From Heliomarina sp018223035 (GTDB taxonomy: Bacteria; Pseudomonadota; Alphaproteobacteria; Rhodobacterales; Rhodobacteraceae), in contig JAAEZD010000003.1 of assembly GCA_018223035.1 (NCBI GenBank), positions 62,001-126,000 on the forward strand: a stretch of 64,000 bases of DNA, in the 5' to 3' direction. Position numbers and translations under genes: made by a program. Every line of letters begins with the position of its first letter. Position 1 is the stretch's first letter. Under the pieces are notes generated by a model. The model ran no database searches. It had not been told where the DNA came from and saw only the letters and a list, made by a program, of their open reading frames with translations. Shown piece after piece: positions 40,398 through 48,894 of the stretch.

Positions 40398-41597
40398 TCA
40401 GCTTTCCGCCTCGACCAATGCCGCGTTCTGTTCGGCCAGAGTTCCCGGTGCGGGCTCCTCCTCATTCAGGACAGGATACAGCTTGCGCAACTCATCGTGA
40501 TAGCTTTTCACCCCGGCCTCCAGATCCGACAGGATCACGCCATCATAAGCACTCGACTTGGCCGCTTCCCAGCTCCATTCGATCAGCTGCTCGTCTTCCT
40601 TGCTGGTAATCCTGTCGATCCGCCCGCTGAGGTACCGGGCGATCCGCATGCGCCGGTCCTCGTCAGGCCGACGATAGCAGGCGGCGCGCTGAACCGTCTT
40701 GCCGAAATCGACCGGAAATTCATGATAGAAGATCACTGAATCCGGGTAGATTCCAAAGACCAGATTGGGGAACACCCCCACGTAGAGCCATGCGCGCTGA
40801 TGGTCGGCATCCAGCGTATTCACCTGCGGCAGGATCTTCTTGTAGTGCCGTACGCTCCAAAGCTTGCTGTCCGCCTCGCGAAAGGACGAAAACGACCGGC
40901 TTGTACCATCCTGAAACGGTTCATCGAAATAGTTCTTGCCAAAAAGGTCATCCAGACCGGGATGGGCCATCGGAACGTGATAGCCTTCGTTGTCGACGTC
41001 ACGCACGCATTTCCAGTTCGCCCGCATTTCTTCGTGCGAGACACCGTTCCCGTCGGGGACGAGGCTTGCCAGATCATACTGGGCCAGTTCATCGTCGAAC
41101 CGCGCCATGATCTTGCTCATCGGCTCCTGCGGGCCGGGTTTGAAACGGACAAAGACAAACCCGTTCCAGATGTCCATCTCAAGCGGTTTCAAACCCCATT
41201 TCACCGGGTCCAGCTTGGGCAGCGTGTCTGGGCGGGAGGCCCCGCGCAGCGTTCCATCGAGGTTAAAGACCCAGCCGTGAAAAGGACAGATAATTGCGGA
41301 CCGGCAATGGCCTTTGTCGTCCCCGACCACGCGCGAGCCCCTGTGGCGGCATAGGTTATGAAAGGCACGAACTTCACCATCCTTGCCTCGGACGACCAGC
41401 GCACGTTCATCGACGAAATCCATCGCCATGTAGTCGCCGCTTTCCGGGATATCGTTGACGTGACAGACCAGTTGCCAATGCCGTCGGAAAAGCAGCTCCT
41501 TTTCCTCCTCCAGCATTTCCTCGCTGAAGTAGCTCCATGCGGGCAATCCGGATCGATCTCCGATGATTTTTGCGTCTCCCGTCGTCCTCGTGGCCAT
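40398..41597 (-). CDS. Rieske non-heme iron oxygenase, alpha subunit (third copy)
   Basis: This 399-residue Rieske oxygenase has CRHRG and CPFHGW as cluster ligands. The mononuclear-iron region reads DVDNEGYHVPMAHPGL, unlike the NYNECxHC of the other two copies, so it belongs to a different subgroup of the family. AAGGAGCCGGAA precedes the ATG. It heads the six-gene minus-strand unit (Rieske, two permeases, ATPase, Rieske, methyltransferase), whose promoter region has the TTGAGCGCTCAA site. Its Rieske partner for electron delivery is not in the window. Substrate unknown. Confidence 0.93.
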   Translation of the reverse strand: MATRTTGDAKIIGDRSGLPAWSYFSEEMLEEEKELLFRRHWQLVCHVNDIPESGDYMAMDFVDERALVVRGKDGEVRAFHNLCRHRGSRVVGDDKGHCRSAIICPFHGWVFNLDGTLRGASRPDTLPKLDPVKWGLKPLEMDIWNGFVFVRFKPGPQEPMSKIMARFDDELAQYDLASLVPDGNGVSHEEMRANWKCVRDVDNEGYHVPMAHPGLDDLFGKNYFDEPFQDGTSRSFSSFREADSKLWSVRHYKKILPQVNTLDADHQRAWLYVGVFPNLVFGIYPDSVIFYHEFPVDFGKTVQRAACYRRPDEDRRMRIARYLSGRIDRITSKEDEQLIEWSWEAAKSSAYDGVILSDLEAGVKSYHDELRKLYPVLNEEEPAPGTLAEQNAALVEAES

Positions 41598-41644
41598 TTC
41601 CGGCTCCTTTTCCCTGAGGTCCCGGCGACCCTAGCAAGAATTAT

Positions 41645-41656
41645 TTGAGCGCTCAA
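41645..41656. promoter_or_regulatory. TTGAGCGCTCAA palindrome, TetR operator site 4
   Basis: TTGAGCGCTCAA lies 48 bp upstream of the third Rieske gene, at the head of the minus-strand unit. It matches the palindromes at 25996, 28002 and 33879. Confidence 0.8.
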
Positions 41657-41770
41657 TCAAAATTAAAAGGTTTTGTGGAGACACCCGTGATCCAGCCATT
41701 ATCTTGTGCAACATAGCCGTTGCAGCGCATGCCTAGCGCCGACCGGATACGGAAATTCCCCTACTCAAAA

Positions 41771-41799
41771 AGAAAAAGCCCTGCCCAACGGGCAAGGCT
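41771..41799 (-). terminator. Rho-independent terminator of the hemD-hemY operon
   Basis: AGCC-c-TGCCC (41777-41786) pairs with 41790-41799 around AAC with one internal mismatch, and reads into TTTTTC on the minus strand. It lies 20 bp past the hemY stop codon. Confidence 0.85.
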
Positions 41800-41818
41800 T
41801 GGCTCTCTCAATATCCGC

Positions 41819-43354
41819 CTAAACCGGCGAAACCGCAGGTTTGGGTTCTTTCTCGTCCGTTTCCTCGAACTCGGTCTCGGGCGTTTCCGGGTCCGGCGCA
41901 CTTGCCGGTTCCTGCGGGGTGGCGATCAGCTCCGCCTCTGCCATGCCCGATGCGTCATCCTGTGCCTCGCCCTCGGTGTCACCGACGATCAGCGGCAACA
42001 TATGCGCCCCGGTGGCTCCGACGTATTCAGCACGCGGCGGTGATTTCCAGCTCAACGTGTCGAGCCCTTCGCAATTGCTGCACACCGGCATCCACTCTGT
42101 GTGCACCTGATGGCAATTCTCGCAGACCCATTGCGGGCCGCGCGGCGCATTAAGAGCTTTTGCCAGCCAGCCATGAACCACAGCATTCGAGGCACCTTCG
42201 CCCCGCTCGACCGCGGCCATAAGCGTCAGCGCCCGCGCATCCGCCGTATCCGACGCCGCAAGTTCGCCCAGCGCACGGCGCGCCTCGGGGAAATCCTCGG
42301 CCACGATGTTGAGTTCAGCCAAAAGCAGACGGGTCTCCGGGTGATCCGGATGAATCTTGGTCAACACCGAAAACCGCTTCAGGCGCTCTGTCGGTGTCTC
42401 GTCAGGCTCCAGCGCCGCAAACGCCGCCGCGAGATCGGGATGAGGCTGTGCGTCCCAAGCCTTTCGCAGGATACGCACCGCTTTCTTGGGCTGGCCCTTG
42501 GAAAGATAGGATTTCGCTGCCAGCGCCGCCGCCGGCACAAGATCGGGCGACAGGCGATTGGCCTCGATCACCTGTTCGCGCGCTTCGATGCTACTGGTAT
42601 CGTCCAAAAGCTCCTTGGCTTCGGAAAGCGCCAGCACAGCTTCGCGTCGCGTGTAGATGTCACGCGGCAGGGCACCGGATTTCAACTTGGCCGTCAGGGT
42701 GCTTCGGGCACCCGCCCAGTCATGCGCCTGCGCCTGAAGCCGCAGCAGAACGTCCTGCGTTTCCTCGTGCTTTGGCTTCAGCTCGAACGCTTTCTCTGCC
42801 AGCTTGCGCGCGGTTTCAGTATCGCCCTCAGCCAGCTTCTGTTTCATGATCCCGCGTACACCGACAAACCGTGTCGCGTCATGCGTGATCAGCTTCTTGT
42901 AGGTCTCGGTCGCCTTGCGCGTATCGCCCGTCATTTCGGCGGCCTGCGCCGTAATAAGGTTGGTCAGCTCCGGCTTCTGCAAATAACGCTCGGCCTTTGC
43001 CGCCTTTGACATGGCAAGCCGACCCTCGCCCGAGGCCAGCGCCATCAGCCCGTCGGCTAGCGCCTGATACCCCTTGCGCTCGCGACCCTTGTCGAAATAG
43101 CGCGAAATCGCGGTTTCATCGCCGTTCAGGAACCGCAGCGTCGCCACCAAGAGAGACAGAATCTTCAGCAATACCCACACGGCTACGATAAGAACGATAG
43201 CCGCGATCACCGATTGAAGTGGCCCCAGCGTATATTCCATGCCGGCAACCGTGATCTGAAGACCGCCACTGGTTTCCAACAACATTGCCGCGCCCCAAGC
43301 AAGAACGGCAACCAGGGCAACAAAAAACAGGATCTTGATCAATGACCAAATCAT
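41819..43354 (-). CDS. hemY: HemY-like heme biosynthesis membrane protein
   Basis: This 511-residue inner-membrane protein of the HemY N-terminal/TPR type has two membrane helices near the N-terminus (about 4-27 and 46-68), then FDKGRERKGYQALADGLMALASGEGRLAMSKAAKAE and TPR-like helical repeats. A C-terminal CENCHQ and CSNCE pair could form a zinc site (near residue 420-440), and the last 60 residues are acidic. HemY is associated with late heme synthesis, but its activity is unsettled. It is cotranscribed after the Mic60-like gene. This is not the protoporphyrinogen oxidase also called HemY in Bacillus. Confidence 0.88.
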   Translation of the reverse strand: MIWSLIKILFFVALVAVLAWGAAMLLETSGGLQITVAGMEYTLGPLQSVIAAIVLIVAVWVLLKILSLLVATLRFLNGDETAISRYFDKGRERKGYQALADGLMALASGEGRLAMSKAAKAERYLQKPELTNLITAQAAEMTGDTRKATETYKKLITHDATRFVGVRGIMKQKLAEGDTETARKLAEKAFELKPKHEETQDVLLRLQAQAHDWAGARSTLTAKLKSGALPRDIYTRREAVLALSEAKELLDDTSSIEAREQVIEANRLSPDLVPAAALAAKSYLSKGQPKKAVRILRKAWDAQPHPDLAAAFAALEPDETPTERLKRFSVLTKIHPDHPETRLLLAELNIVAEDFPEARRALGELAASDTADARALTLMAAVERGEGASNAVVHGWLAKALNAPRGPQWVCENCHQVHTEWMPVCSNCEGLDTLSWKSPPRAEYVGATGAHMLPLIVGDTEGEAQDDASGMAEAELIATPQEPASAPDPETPETEFEETDEKEPKPAVSPV

Positions 43355-43364
43355 AACGGGTCCT

Positions 43365-44744
43365 TCAATTCGATGTTGCGCTGACAGTAAGCCCGTCTGC
43401 GGCGGTCATGGCATCTGCACGAGCGCGCGCATCGGCGGTCCACTGGGACATGGCGCCTTTGGCCTCTTCGGGCAGCGTTTCAATTTCTTCGATTGCGGTT
43501 TGCAGGTTGCCGTCCATTACAGCGGCCTCGGCCCGCGACAGGATCGCATCCGGATCACTGCCCTCACGCGGTTCCACCGACCTTGCACCAAGCTGTCGTT
43601 GCAGGAATGCACCCAGCCCCGTTTCCGTACCGACCTGACTTGAACGCACATCGGCAAGCGCGTTGCGGGCAGCGCCCGGGAATGCGGCCTGCAACTCAGA
43701 GAGCGTAGGTACACCGGTCTCGGCTGACGAGGTCAATGCCTCAGGCAGCTCCACACCAGCATCGGAAACCTCCTGCGCCACATCCGCATAAGACAGCCCG
43801 TTGCTCACCGCCGATTGAAGCCGCGCAATCGCTGCCAGCGCATTAGCCTGACGTGCCTGCTCGGCGGATTGAGCATCCATTTCGCGCGCCTCGGCAACAA
43901 GGGCCTCGACCTCTTCGCGCTGAGTGGCCATCGCCTGCTGGAGGCGGTTCAGCTCATCTTCATAGGCCGCAATCGCGCTTTCAGATACGGCATCATTGAT
44001 CGGCGCTTTTTCAATTTCCGTCACACGCGACTGCAACCCGTCAATCGTTGAACTCAACTCGTCGATACGGCTAGATATCGCGCCCAGGTCATCGCCAATA
44101 CCCGCAACCTGCGCGTCCAATGCCGACGTATCCGGCGGCGGCAGATTGGTTACGTCTTGGCGCAAGGCTTCGATGTCGCTCTGCTGGCCATCGACACGAG
44201 CGCTAAGATCTTCGACCGCCACGGTGTCACGGCTGCTCTGCAGAGACGGCGGCAGGATTGGGTCAAGCAGGTCCGCACGCGCCGCAAGGAAACCAAGAAT
44301 GGCGGCCACAATCCCACCCAGCAACGCCGGGAAAAACCCTCCGCGCCGTTCCACCACCGTCTGCGTCGGTGCGGGAGCAACAGGCTCACGCGTCGGTTCG
44401 CTATGAGCCGGCCCTTCGGTATCCGGGACGAGAGGCTCGGGCTCCGCTTCGGTTTTTTCCGGCGCGAATTCTGTATCCGCAACCGGCGCTTCCTCCTGCT
44501 CGGTATCCTGTTCGCCGGCATCGATAGGGTCGTCGTCGCCAAGCGGAACAGGTTCCGCATCCGCATCGGACTCTGGATCAAACGCGGTATCAGCCACCGG
44601 TGCGTCAGGTTTTCCTGGCTCGGTATCCACCTTTTCCTTGGGTTCAGGCATATCGACCGGAGACCCTTCATCCGAAGTCAGGGCATCAACGTCCTGATCC
44701 TTGGCGCCCTGTTTGTCTTCATCCGAAATTTTCTTGTCGACCAA
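43365..44744 (-). CDS. Mitofilin/Mic60-like membrane protein (COG4223)
   Basis: This 459-residue protein has an acidic, Pro-rich cytoplasmic N-terminus (1-135), one membrane helix (about 137-157, FFPALLGGIVAAILGFLAAR), a long coiled coil (about 170-300) and a C-terminal mitofilin-like domain (VSNGLSYADVAQEV, LPEEAKGAMSQWTADARARA). The alphaproteobacterial Mic60 homologue lies between hemD and hemY, exactly as here. In other species it shapes intracytoplasmic membranes. The N-terminus carries a direct repeat, APVADTAF (from residue 48) and APVADTEF (from residue 86). Confidence 0.85.
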   Translation of the reverse strand: MVDKKISDEDKQGAKDQDVDALTSDEGSPVDMPEPKEKVDTEPGKPDAPVADTAFDPESDADAEPVPLGDDDPIDAGEQDTEQEEAPVADTEFAPEKTEAEPEPLVPDTEGPAHSEPTREPVAPAPTQTVVERRGGFFPALLGGIVAAILGFLAARADLLDPILPPSLQSSRDTVAVEDLSARVDGQQSDIEALRQDVTNLPPPDTSALDAQVAGIGDDLGAISSRIDELSSTIDGLQSRVTEIEKAPINDAVSESAIAAYEDELNRLQQAMATQREEVEALVAEAREMDAQSAEQARQANALAAIARLQSAVSNGLSYADVAQEVSDAGVELPEALTSSAETGVPTLSELQAAFPGAARNALADVRSSQVGTETGLGAFLQRQLGARSVEPREGSDPDAILSRAEAAVMDGNLQTAIEEIETLPEEAKGAMSQWTADARARADAMTAADGLTVSATSN

Positions 44745-44810
44745 CGTGCCCCACCCTTTCGAATCTTACCCAATGTCGCAAAGCGCAGAAAAACCCTACT
44801 GCGCAAGCAT

Positions 44811-45518
44811 CTAACCCTCAACCCGCATCAAGCGTTCCACCAAACCCGCCACGGACTCGGCAACTTCTTCGGCGTTAGGCCTTTCAACTACGTCCATTGA
44901 CCCAAAAGCCAAGCCCTTAAAGGGTTCCGCCACGGCCGCGCTCATCGCAACAAGGTGCAGGTTGACCGAAAAACAGGCGGTTTCGACAAATTGTCGCGCA
45001 ACACGTGGCGAAAAGACAGGCGCGATAACCGGCCGCTCCCCCTTCAACAACCTTATGGCTTCGTCGCCAAGGGGCAACAACTTTTGATTGTATACGATTA
45101 CTTCCCGCGTCGGCAGGAAATATTGGCTCAAACGCTCGGCTATGTTGCCCCGGGTATGGCGCCCTCTCAGATGCAACAACGGCGATTCAGGCTGCGATCG
45201 GCATAGGTCGGCAACAAGCGAGTCTGCATCCTGCCCGGCCTGGCGCGCATTCCACCCGGCCATAGCCGCCTTTTTCGTTGTCGCCTTGCCGATACAGAAC
45301 GCGGGCAGATCATGTGCCTCGACACTGTCGACCGCATTGGAAGAGGTGAATATCACGCCCTTCACTCCATCAAGATCGAGCGAGACTGGCAGGCTTTCGA
45401 TCTCAAGCAGCGGAGCATGGCAGATATCGACCCGGCCACGCACCTCCGACGGCAACATCGCTACAAAGCGCTCGGCGCCCTCCTTCGGGCGCGTCATCAG
45501 CAAGACAGGGTTCGGCAT
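44811..45518 (-). CDS. hemD: Uroporphyrinogen-III synthase
   Basis: This 235-residue HemD-type enzyme cyclises hydroxymethylbilane to uroporphyrinogen III. It has low global conservation, as usual, but shows the family pattern: MTRPKEGAERF at the start, IFTSSNAVDSVEAH, FCIGKATTKKA, LLHLRGRHTRGNIAERL and IAPVFSPRVARQFVE. It is followed by the Mic60-like gene and hemY on the same strand and diverges from tsaD with 81 bp between. hemC, often upstream of hemD, is not present on either side. Confidence 0.88.
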   Translation of the reverse strand: MPNPVLLMTRPKEGAERFVAMLPSEVRGRVDICHAPLLEIESLPVSLDLDGVKGVIFTSSNAVDSVEAHDLPAFCIGKATTKKAAMAGWNARQAGQDADSLVADLCRSQPESPLLHLRGRHTRGNIAERLSQYFLPTREVIVYNQKLLPLGDEAIRLLKGERPVIAPVFSPRVARQFVETACFSVNLHLVAMSAAVAEPFKGLAFGSMDVVERPNAEEVAESVAGLVERLMRVEG

Positions 45519-45599
45519 GATGATCCGAGGCCTCGGGATTGTGAGCGGCGTGGTTGAGTGTTACCTCCGGTCAGGCAATCATGCAACGGAACCTGCGGC

Positions 45600-46700
45600 A
45601 TGTCTCAAGACCTCACCGTTCTCGGACTGGAAAGCAGCTGTGACGATACGGCCGCCGCCATCGTGCGCCACTCGACCGATAAAGGAACCGAAATCCTTGC
45701 GTCTGTAGTCTATGGTCAGACCGACCTTCACTCGGCCTTTGGCGGGGTCGTCCCCGAAATCGCCGCACGCGCGCACACCGAAAAGCTGGATATCTCGGTT
45801 AGCGAAGCGATGCGGCAGGCGGGTCTTGGCTTTGATGAACTCGACGCCATAGCCGTTACAGCCGGTCCCGGTCTGATCGGCGGTGTTCTGTCCGGTGTCA
45901 TGTGCGCCAAGGGCCTCAGCGTCTCGACAGGGCTGCCGCTGATCGGAGTCAACCACCTTGTCGGACACGCGCTTACCCCCCGGATGACAGATGGAATCGC
46001 TTATCCCTACCTGATGCTGCTGGTATCCGGCGGGCACTGCCAGTTCCTCATCGCTCATAGTGCGACCGAATTCTCTCGCCTCGGCGGCACGATCGACGAT
46101 GCACCGGGCGAGGCTTTCGACAAGGTCGCGCGGCTTCTTGGCCTGCCCCAGCCCGGCGGTCCCTCGGTCGAGGCCGAGGCCGCAAAGGGCGACCCCAAGC
46201 GTTTTAGAATGCCGCGTCCCCTGCTGGACCGCGACGACTGCAACCTGTCTTTCTCCGGCCTGAAGACAGCTCTCCTGCGCACCCGCGACCAGATCGTCGC
46301 GGAGAAAGGCGGGCTGACAAGACAGGACCGCGCCGATCTCTGCGCCGGTTTCCAGCAGGCGGTGGTCGATGTTCTTTCCGCCAAGCTGGAGCGCGCGCTG
46401 GGTGAGTACATGTCCCGCACGAGGACCAAGTCACCGACAGTGGCCGTTGCCGGAGGTGTCGCTGCGAACAAGCAGATCCGGGAAGGATTAGAGACTGTTT
46501 GCGCCAAGTTAGGGAGTGTTTTCCTCGCGCCCCCGCTCAGATATTGCACCGACAATGCCGCGATGATCGCTTATGCTGGTATCGAACTCTTCGACAGCGG
46601 ACATCGCGACGACATGACACTCGCCGCGCGACCCCGCTGGCCATTGGACAAAAGCAGCCCCGCCCTTCTTGGAAGCGGACGCAAAGGAGCCAAGGCATGA
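45600..46700 (+). CDS. tsaD: tRNA N6-adenosine threonylcarbamoyltransferase
   Basis: TsaD makes t6A37 in ANN-decoding tRNAs with TsaB, TsaC and TsaE. The 366-residue protein starts LTVLGLESSCDDTAAAIV and has the HTEKLD helix, iron ligands in GVNHLVGHALTP (HxxxH), LLVSGGHCQF and VAGGVAANKQIREGL. Homologues start at MSQDL, so ATG 45600 is preferred over 45558. It overlaps gpsA by ATGA. Its partner tsaE is also in this window at 58724. Confidence 0.96.
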   Translation: MSQDLTVLGLESSCDDTAAAIVRHSTDKGTEILASVVYGQTDLHSAFGGVVPEIAARAHTEKLDISVSEAMRQAGLGFDELDAIAVTAGPGLIGGVLSGVMCAKGLSVSTGLPLIGVNHLVGHALTPRMTDGIAYPYLMLLVSGGHCQFLIAHSATEFSRLGGTIDDAPGEAFDKVARLLGLPQPGGPSVEAEAAKGDPKRFRMPRPLLDRDDCNLSFSGLKTALLRTRDQIVAEKGGLTRQDRADLCAGFQQAVVDVLSAKLERALGEYMSRTRTKSPTVAVAGGVAANKQIREGLETVCAKLGSVFLAPPLRYCTDNAAMIAYAGIELFDSGHRDDMTLAARPRWPLDKSSPALLGSGRKGAKA

Positions 46701-47653
46701 CTGTCGCGGTGATGGGATCGGGTGCATTCGGCACCGCCCTCGCCATCGCGCAATCGCATGAAGGCCCTGTCCTCCTGTGGTCACGCTCCGCGGAACAGAC
46801 AGCGGGCATGCGCAAGACGCGTGAAAACGCCGCCCGCTTGCCGGGACACCTGCTGCCCGACACGATCACACCGACATCAGAAATTTCGGACCTGTCCTCG
46901 GCAGATCCCGTTCTGATCGCCGTTCCCATGCAAAAACTGCGGGACGTATTGTCCGAACACCGCTCAGCGCTGGACGGAAAGAACCTTGTCATCTGCTGCA
47001 AGGGGATCGAACTATCCACCGGGCTCGGTCCGATCGCCGTCACGCAGGAGGTCATGGAAAAAGGGTCTCCTGCGCTTCTGACCGGGCCAAGCTTTGCCGC
47101 AGACATTGCCCGGGGCCTGCCGACGGCCCTGACGCTCGCCTGCGAAAACGCCACGCTCTGCAAGAACCTCCAGACCAGACTGTCGACCGGAAGCCTCAGG
47201 CTGTATCGCACGGCAGACACGATGGGCGCGGAAATTGGCGGTGCCCTCAAGAACGTCATGGCCATCGCCTGTGGCGCCGTCATTGGCGCACAGCTTGGCG
47301 ACAGCGCCCGCGCCGCCCTGATGACCCGCGGCTATGCCGAGATGGTCCGTTTCGCCGTGGCGCGCGGCGGGCAGGCGGATACCCTGGCCGGTCTCTCGGG
47401 CTTCGGCGATCTTGCCCTCACCTGCAGTTCCGATCTGTCGCGGAATTATCGGCTTGGCCTCTCAATCGGTCGCGGTGAAGAGTTCGACCCCTCGATCACC
47501 GTCGAAGGTGCGGCAACCGCCCGCGCCATCCTTGCCAACATGCCCGATATCGACATGCCGATCACACGCGCAGTGGTGACACTGATCGACCAGAAACAGA
47601 CCCTAAACCAAGTGATTTCAGAACTTTTGTCCCGCTCGCTCAAGGAAGAATAG
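46697..47653 (+). CDS. gpsA: Glycerol-3-phosphate dehydrogenase (NAD(P)+)
   Basis: GpsA reduces dihydroxyacetone phosphate to glycerol-3-phosphate for phospholipid synthesis. The 318-residue protein has a Rossmann start VAVMGSGAFGTALAIA, the substrate-binding CCKGIELSTG and GPSFAADIARGLPTA, and the catalytic Lys region GGALKNVMAIACG. A C-terminal LSGFGDLALTCSSDLSRNY matches the family. The ATG lies inside the tsaD stop, giving the tsaD-gpsA pair common in Rhodobacteraceae. Confidence 0.96.
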   Translation: MTVAVMGSGAFGTALAIAQSHEGPVLLWSRSAEQTAGMRKTRENAARLPGHLLPDTITPTSEISDLSSADPVLIAVPMQKLRDVLSEHRSALDGKNLVICCKGIELSTGLGPIAVTQEVMEKGSPALLTGPSFAADIARGLPTALTLACENATLCKNLQTRLSTGSLRLYRTADTMGAEIGGALKNVMAIACGAVIGAQLGDSARAALMTRGYAEMVRFAVARGGQADTLAGLSGFGDLALTCSSDLSRNYRLGLSIGRGEEFDPSITVEGAATARAILANMPDIDMPITRAVVTLIDQKQTLNQVISELLSRSLKEE

Positions 47654-47682
47654 ACGGGCAATGCCACATAACCGGAGGTCTC

Positions 47683-48102
47683 ATGGCATACTGGCTTTTC
47701 AAATCGGAACCATCGACATGGAGCTGGCAAGACCAGCAGGACAAGGGCGAGGAAGGCGAGGAATGGGATGGCGTGCGCAACTACCAGGCCCGCAATTTCA
47801 TGCGAGAGATGAAACTTGGCGACAGGGGGTTCTTTTACCACTCTCAAACGGAAAAGGCAGTTGTCGGCATTGTCGAAGTCTGCGCCGAAAGCCATCCGGA
47901 CAGCACGACGGATGACGAACGTTGGGAATGCGTGGACATAAAGGCTGTTCGATCGTTTAAAGAACCGGTCACACTGGATCAGATAAAGGCCGAAGAGTCA
48001 CTCGCCGAGATGATCCTCGTGAAAAACTCACGCCTCTCGGTTCAGCCGGTGACCGATACGGAATGGAAACGCGTCTGCGAAATGGGCAAAACCGATCCGT
48101 GA
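47683..48102 (+). CDS. EVE-domain protein
   Basis: This 139-residue EVE-domain protein belongs to the PUA-like fold that recognises modified bases in RNA or DNA. It shows YWLFKSEPSTWSW at the start, VRNYQARNFMREM and MILVKNSRLSVQPV later, the standard pattern of thymocyte-nuclear-protein-1-like bacterial members. A GGAGG site precedes the ATG. It lies 29 bp after gpsA in the tsaD operon; a YciI-type gene often found between them in relatives is missing. Its role in vivo is unknown. Confidence 0.92.
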   Translation: MAYWLFKSEPSTWSWQDQQDKGEEGEEWDGVRNYQARNFMREMKLGDRGFFYHSQTEKAVVGIVEVCAESHPDSTTDDERWECVDIKAVRSFKEPVTLDQIKAEESLAEMILVKNSRLSVQPVTDTEWKRVCEMGKTDP

Positions 48103-48112
48103 ACCAGAATTG

Positions 48113-48143
48113 AAAAGAGGGCCCGGCCACAGCCGGAACCCTC
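48113..48143 (-). terminator. Terminator for leftward transcription from the DUF2853 gene
   Basis: GAGGG and CCGGC (48117-48127) pair with GCCGG and CCCTC (48132-48143) with a small internal bulge. Four T residues follow on the minus strand. It is 155 bp beyond the DUF2853 stop, so it closes either a long 3' tail or a separate small transcript. No coding sequence is evident in 48144-48297. Confidence 0.7.
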
Positions 48144-48297
48144 TGTCACCCACGTGCTCCCTACGCACCACACGTGTAACTTGAAACTGGTTCCGACCGT
48201 CCTGGTCTGTGATCGTAGTACCCCAACCGGTGCCACATGGCAAAACAATTGCCCGTAGGATAAGACGCAAATTGTATCGGTTAGGGCCGTAATTTGC

Positions 48298-48639
48298 TCA
48301 GGCGTAGACGGATTCTTTTCCGAAATGCTTGGTCAGCATGTAATAAACTACGGCCCGATACTTGTTGCGTTCGGATTGGCCATAGGTTTCGATCACCGAA
48401 TTCATGCCTGCATCCAATTCCGGGCCGTCGGAAAGTCCCAGCTTCTTGATCAGGAAATTGTTCTTTACCGTTTCCAGCTCACCCGGCTGGCTTACTGCAA
48501 CGGTCGAGGAATCGTCATTGTAAATTGCCGGACCGCAGCCGATCACAACCTTGGTCAAAAGATCCATATCCGGGTCCATGCCACATTTCTCTTTGAGATC
48601 AGCGGCGTATTTTTCAATCAGCTCGTCTCTTTTTCCCAT
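48298..48639 (-). CDS. DUF2853 family protein
   Basis: This 113-residue small helical protein resembles DUF2853: GKRDELIEKYAADLKEKCGM, LLTKVVIGCGPAIYND and a C-terminal KYRAVVYYMLTKHFGKE. No function is known. The ATG at 48639 (MGKRDE) is preferred over 48657 because homologues start near KRDELIEKYA. A hairpin with 12 paired bases lies 32 bp upstream. It is divergent from the UspA gene. Confidence 0.85.
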   Translation of the reverse strand: MGKRDELIEKYAADLKEKCGMDPDMDLLTKVVIGCGPAIYNDDSSTVAVSQPGELETVKNNFLIKKLGLSDGPELDAGMNSVIETYGQSERNKYRAVVYYMLTKHFGKESVYA

Positions 48640-48670
48640 CGGTCTTGGCCTTTCCAAATTGTTAATACGC

Positions 48671-48700
48671 GCGAAATCCGGGAAGAGCTCCCGGTTTCGC
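48671..48700. promoter_or_regulatory. Hairpin/inverted repeat upstream of the DUF2853 gene
   Basis: GCGAAA-t-CCGGGA (48671-48683) is complementary to TCCCGGTTTCGC (48689-48700) with a single bulged T and a 5-nt loop. It lies in the leader or promoter of the DUF2853 gene, has no adjacent T run and could be an operator or mRNA structure. Confidence 0.5.
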
Positions 48701-48894
48701 TAACAGACTAACCGGCGAATTCCCGCATAAGAAGCTAAAACTTTAACGTCTACTCCAGCGGGTATTAACTTTTTGTAAATATGTCATGACAGACCGAGTA
48801 TCAGAGTCCATCCTTAACAAATGCGGGTCTAACCGCTGAATTCGTGCTCCGTCATTGAATTCCAATCGACGGGTCGCGCAACCGGAGGGATGAA

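Noticed and set aside
39497..40609. A 370-codon plus-strand frame opposite the PotB/PotH-like permease
   Set aside because: Composition is dominated by Arg, Gln and His, typical of a shadow of hydrophobic membrane-protein codons; the permease on the other strand is clear.
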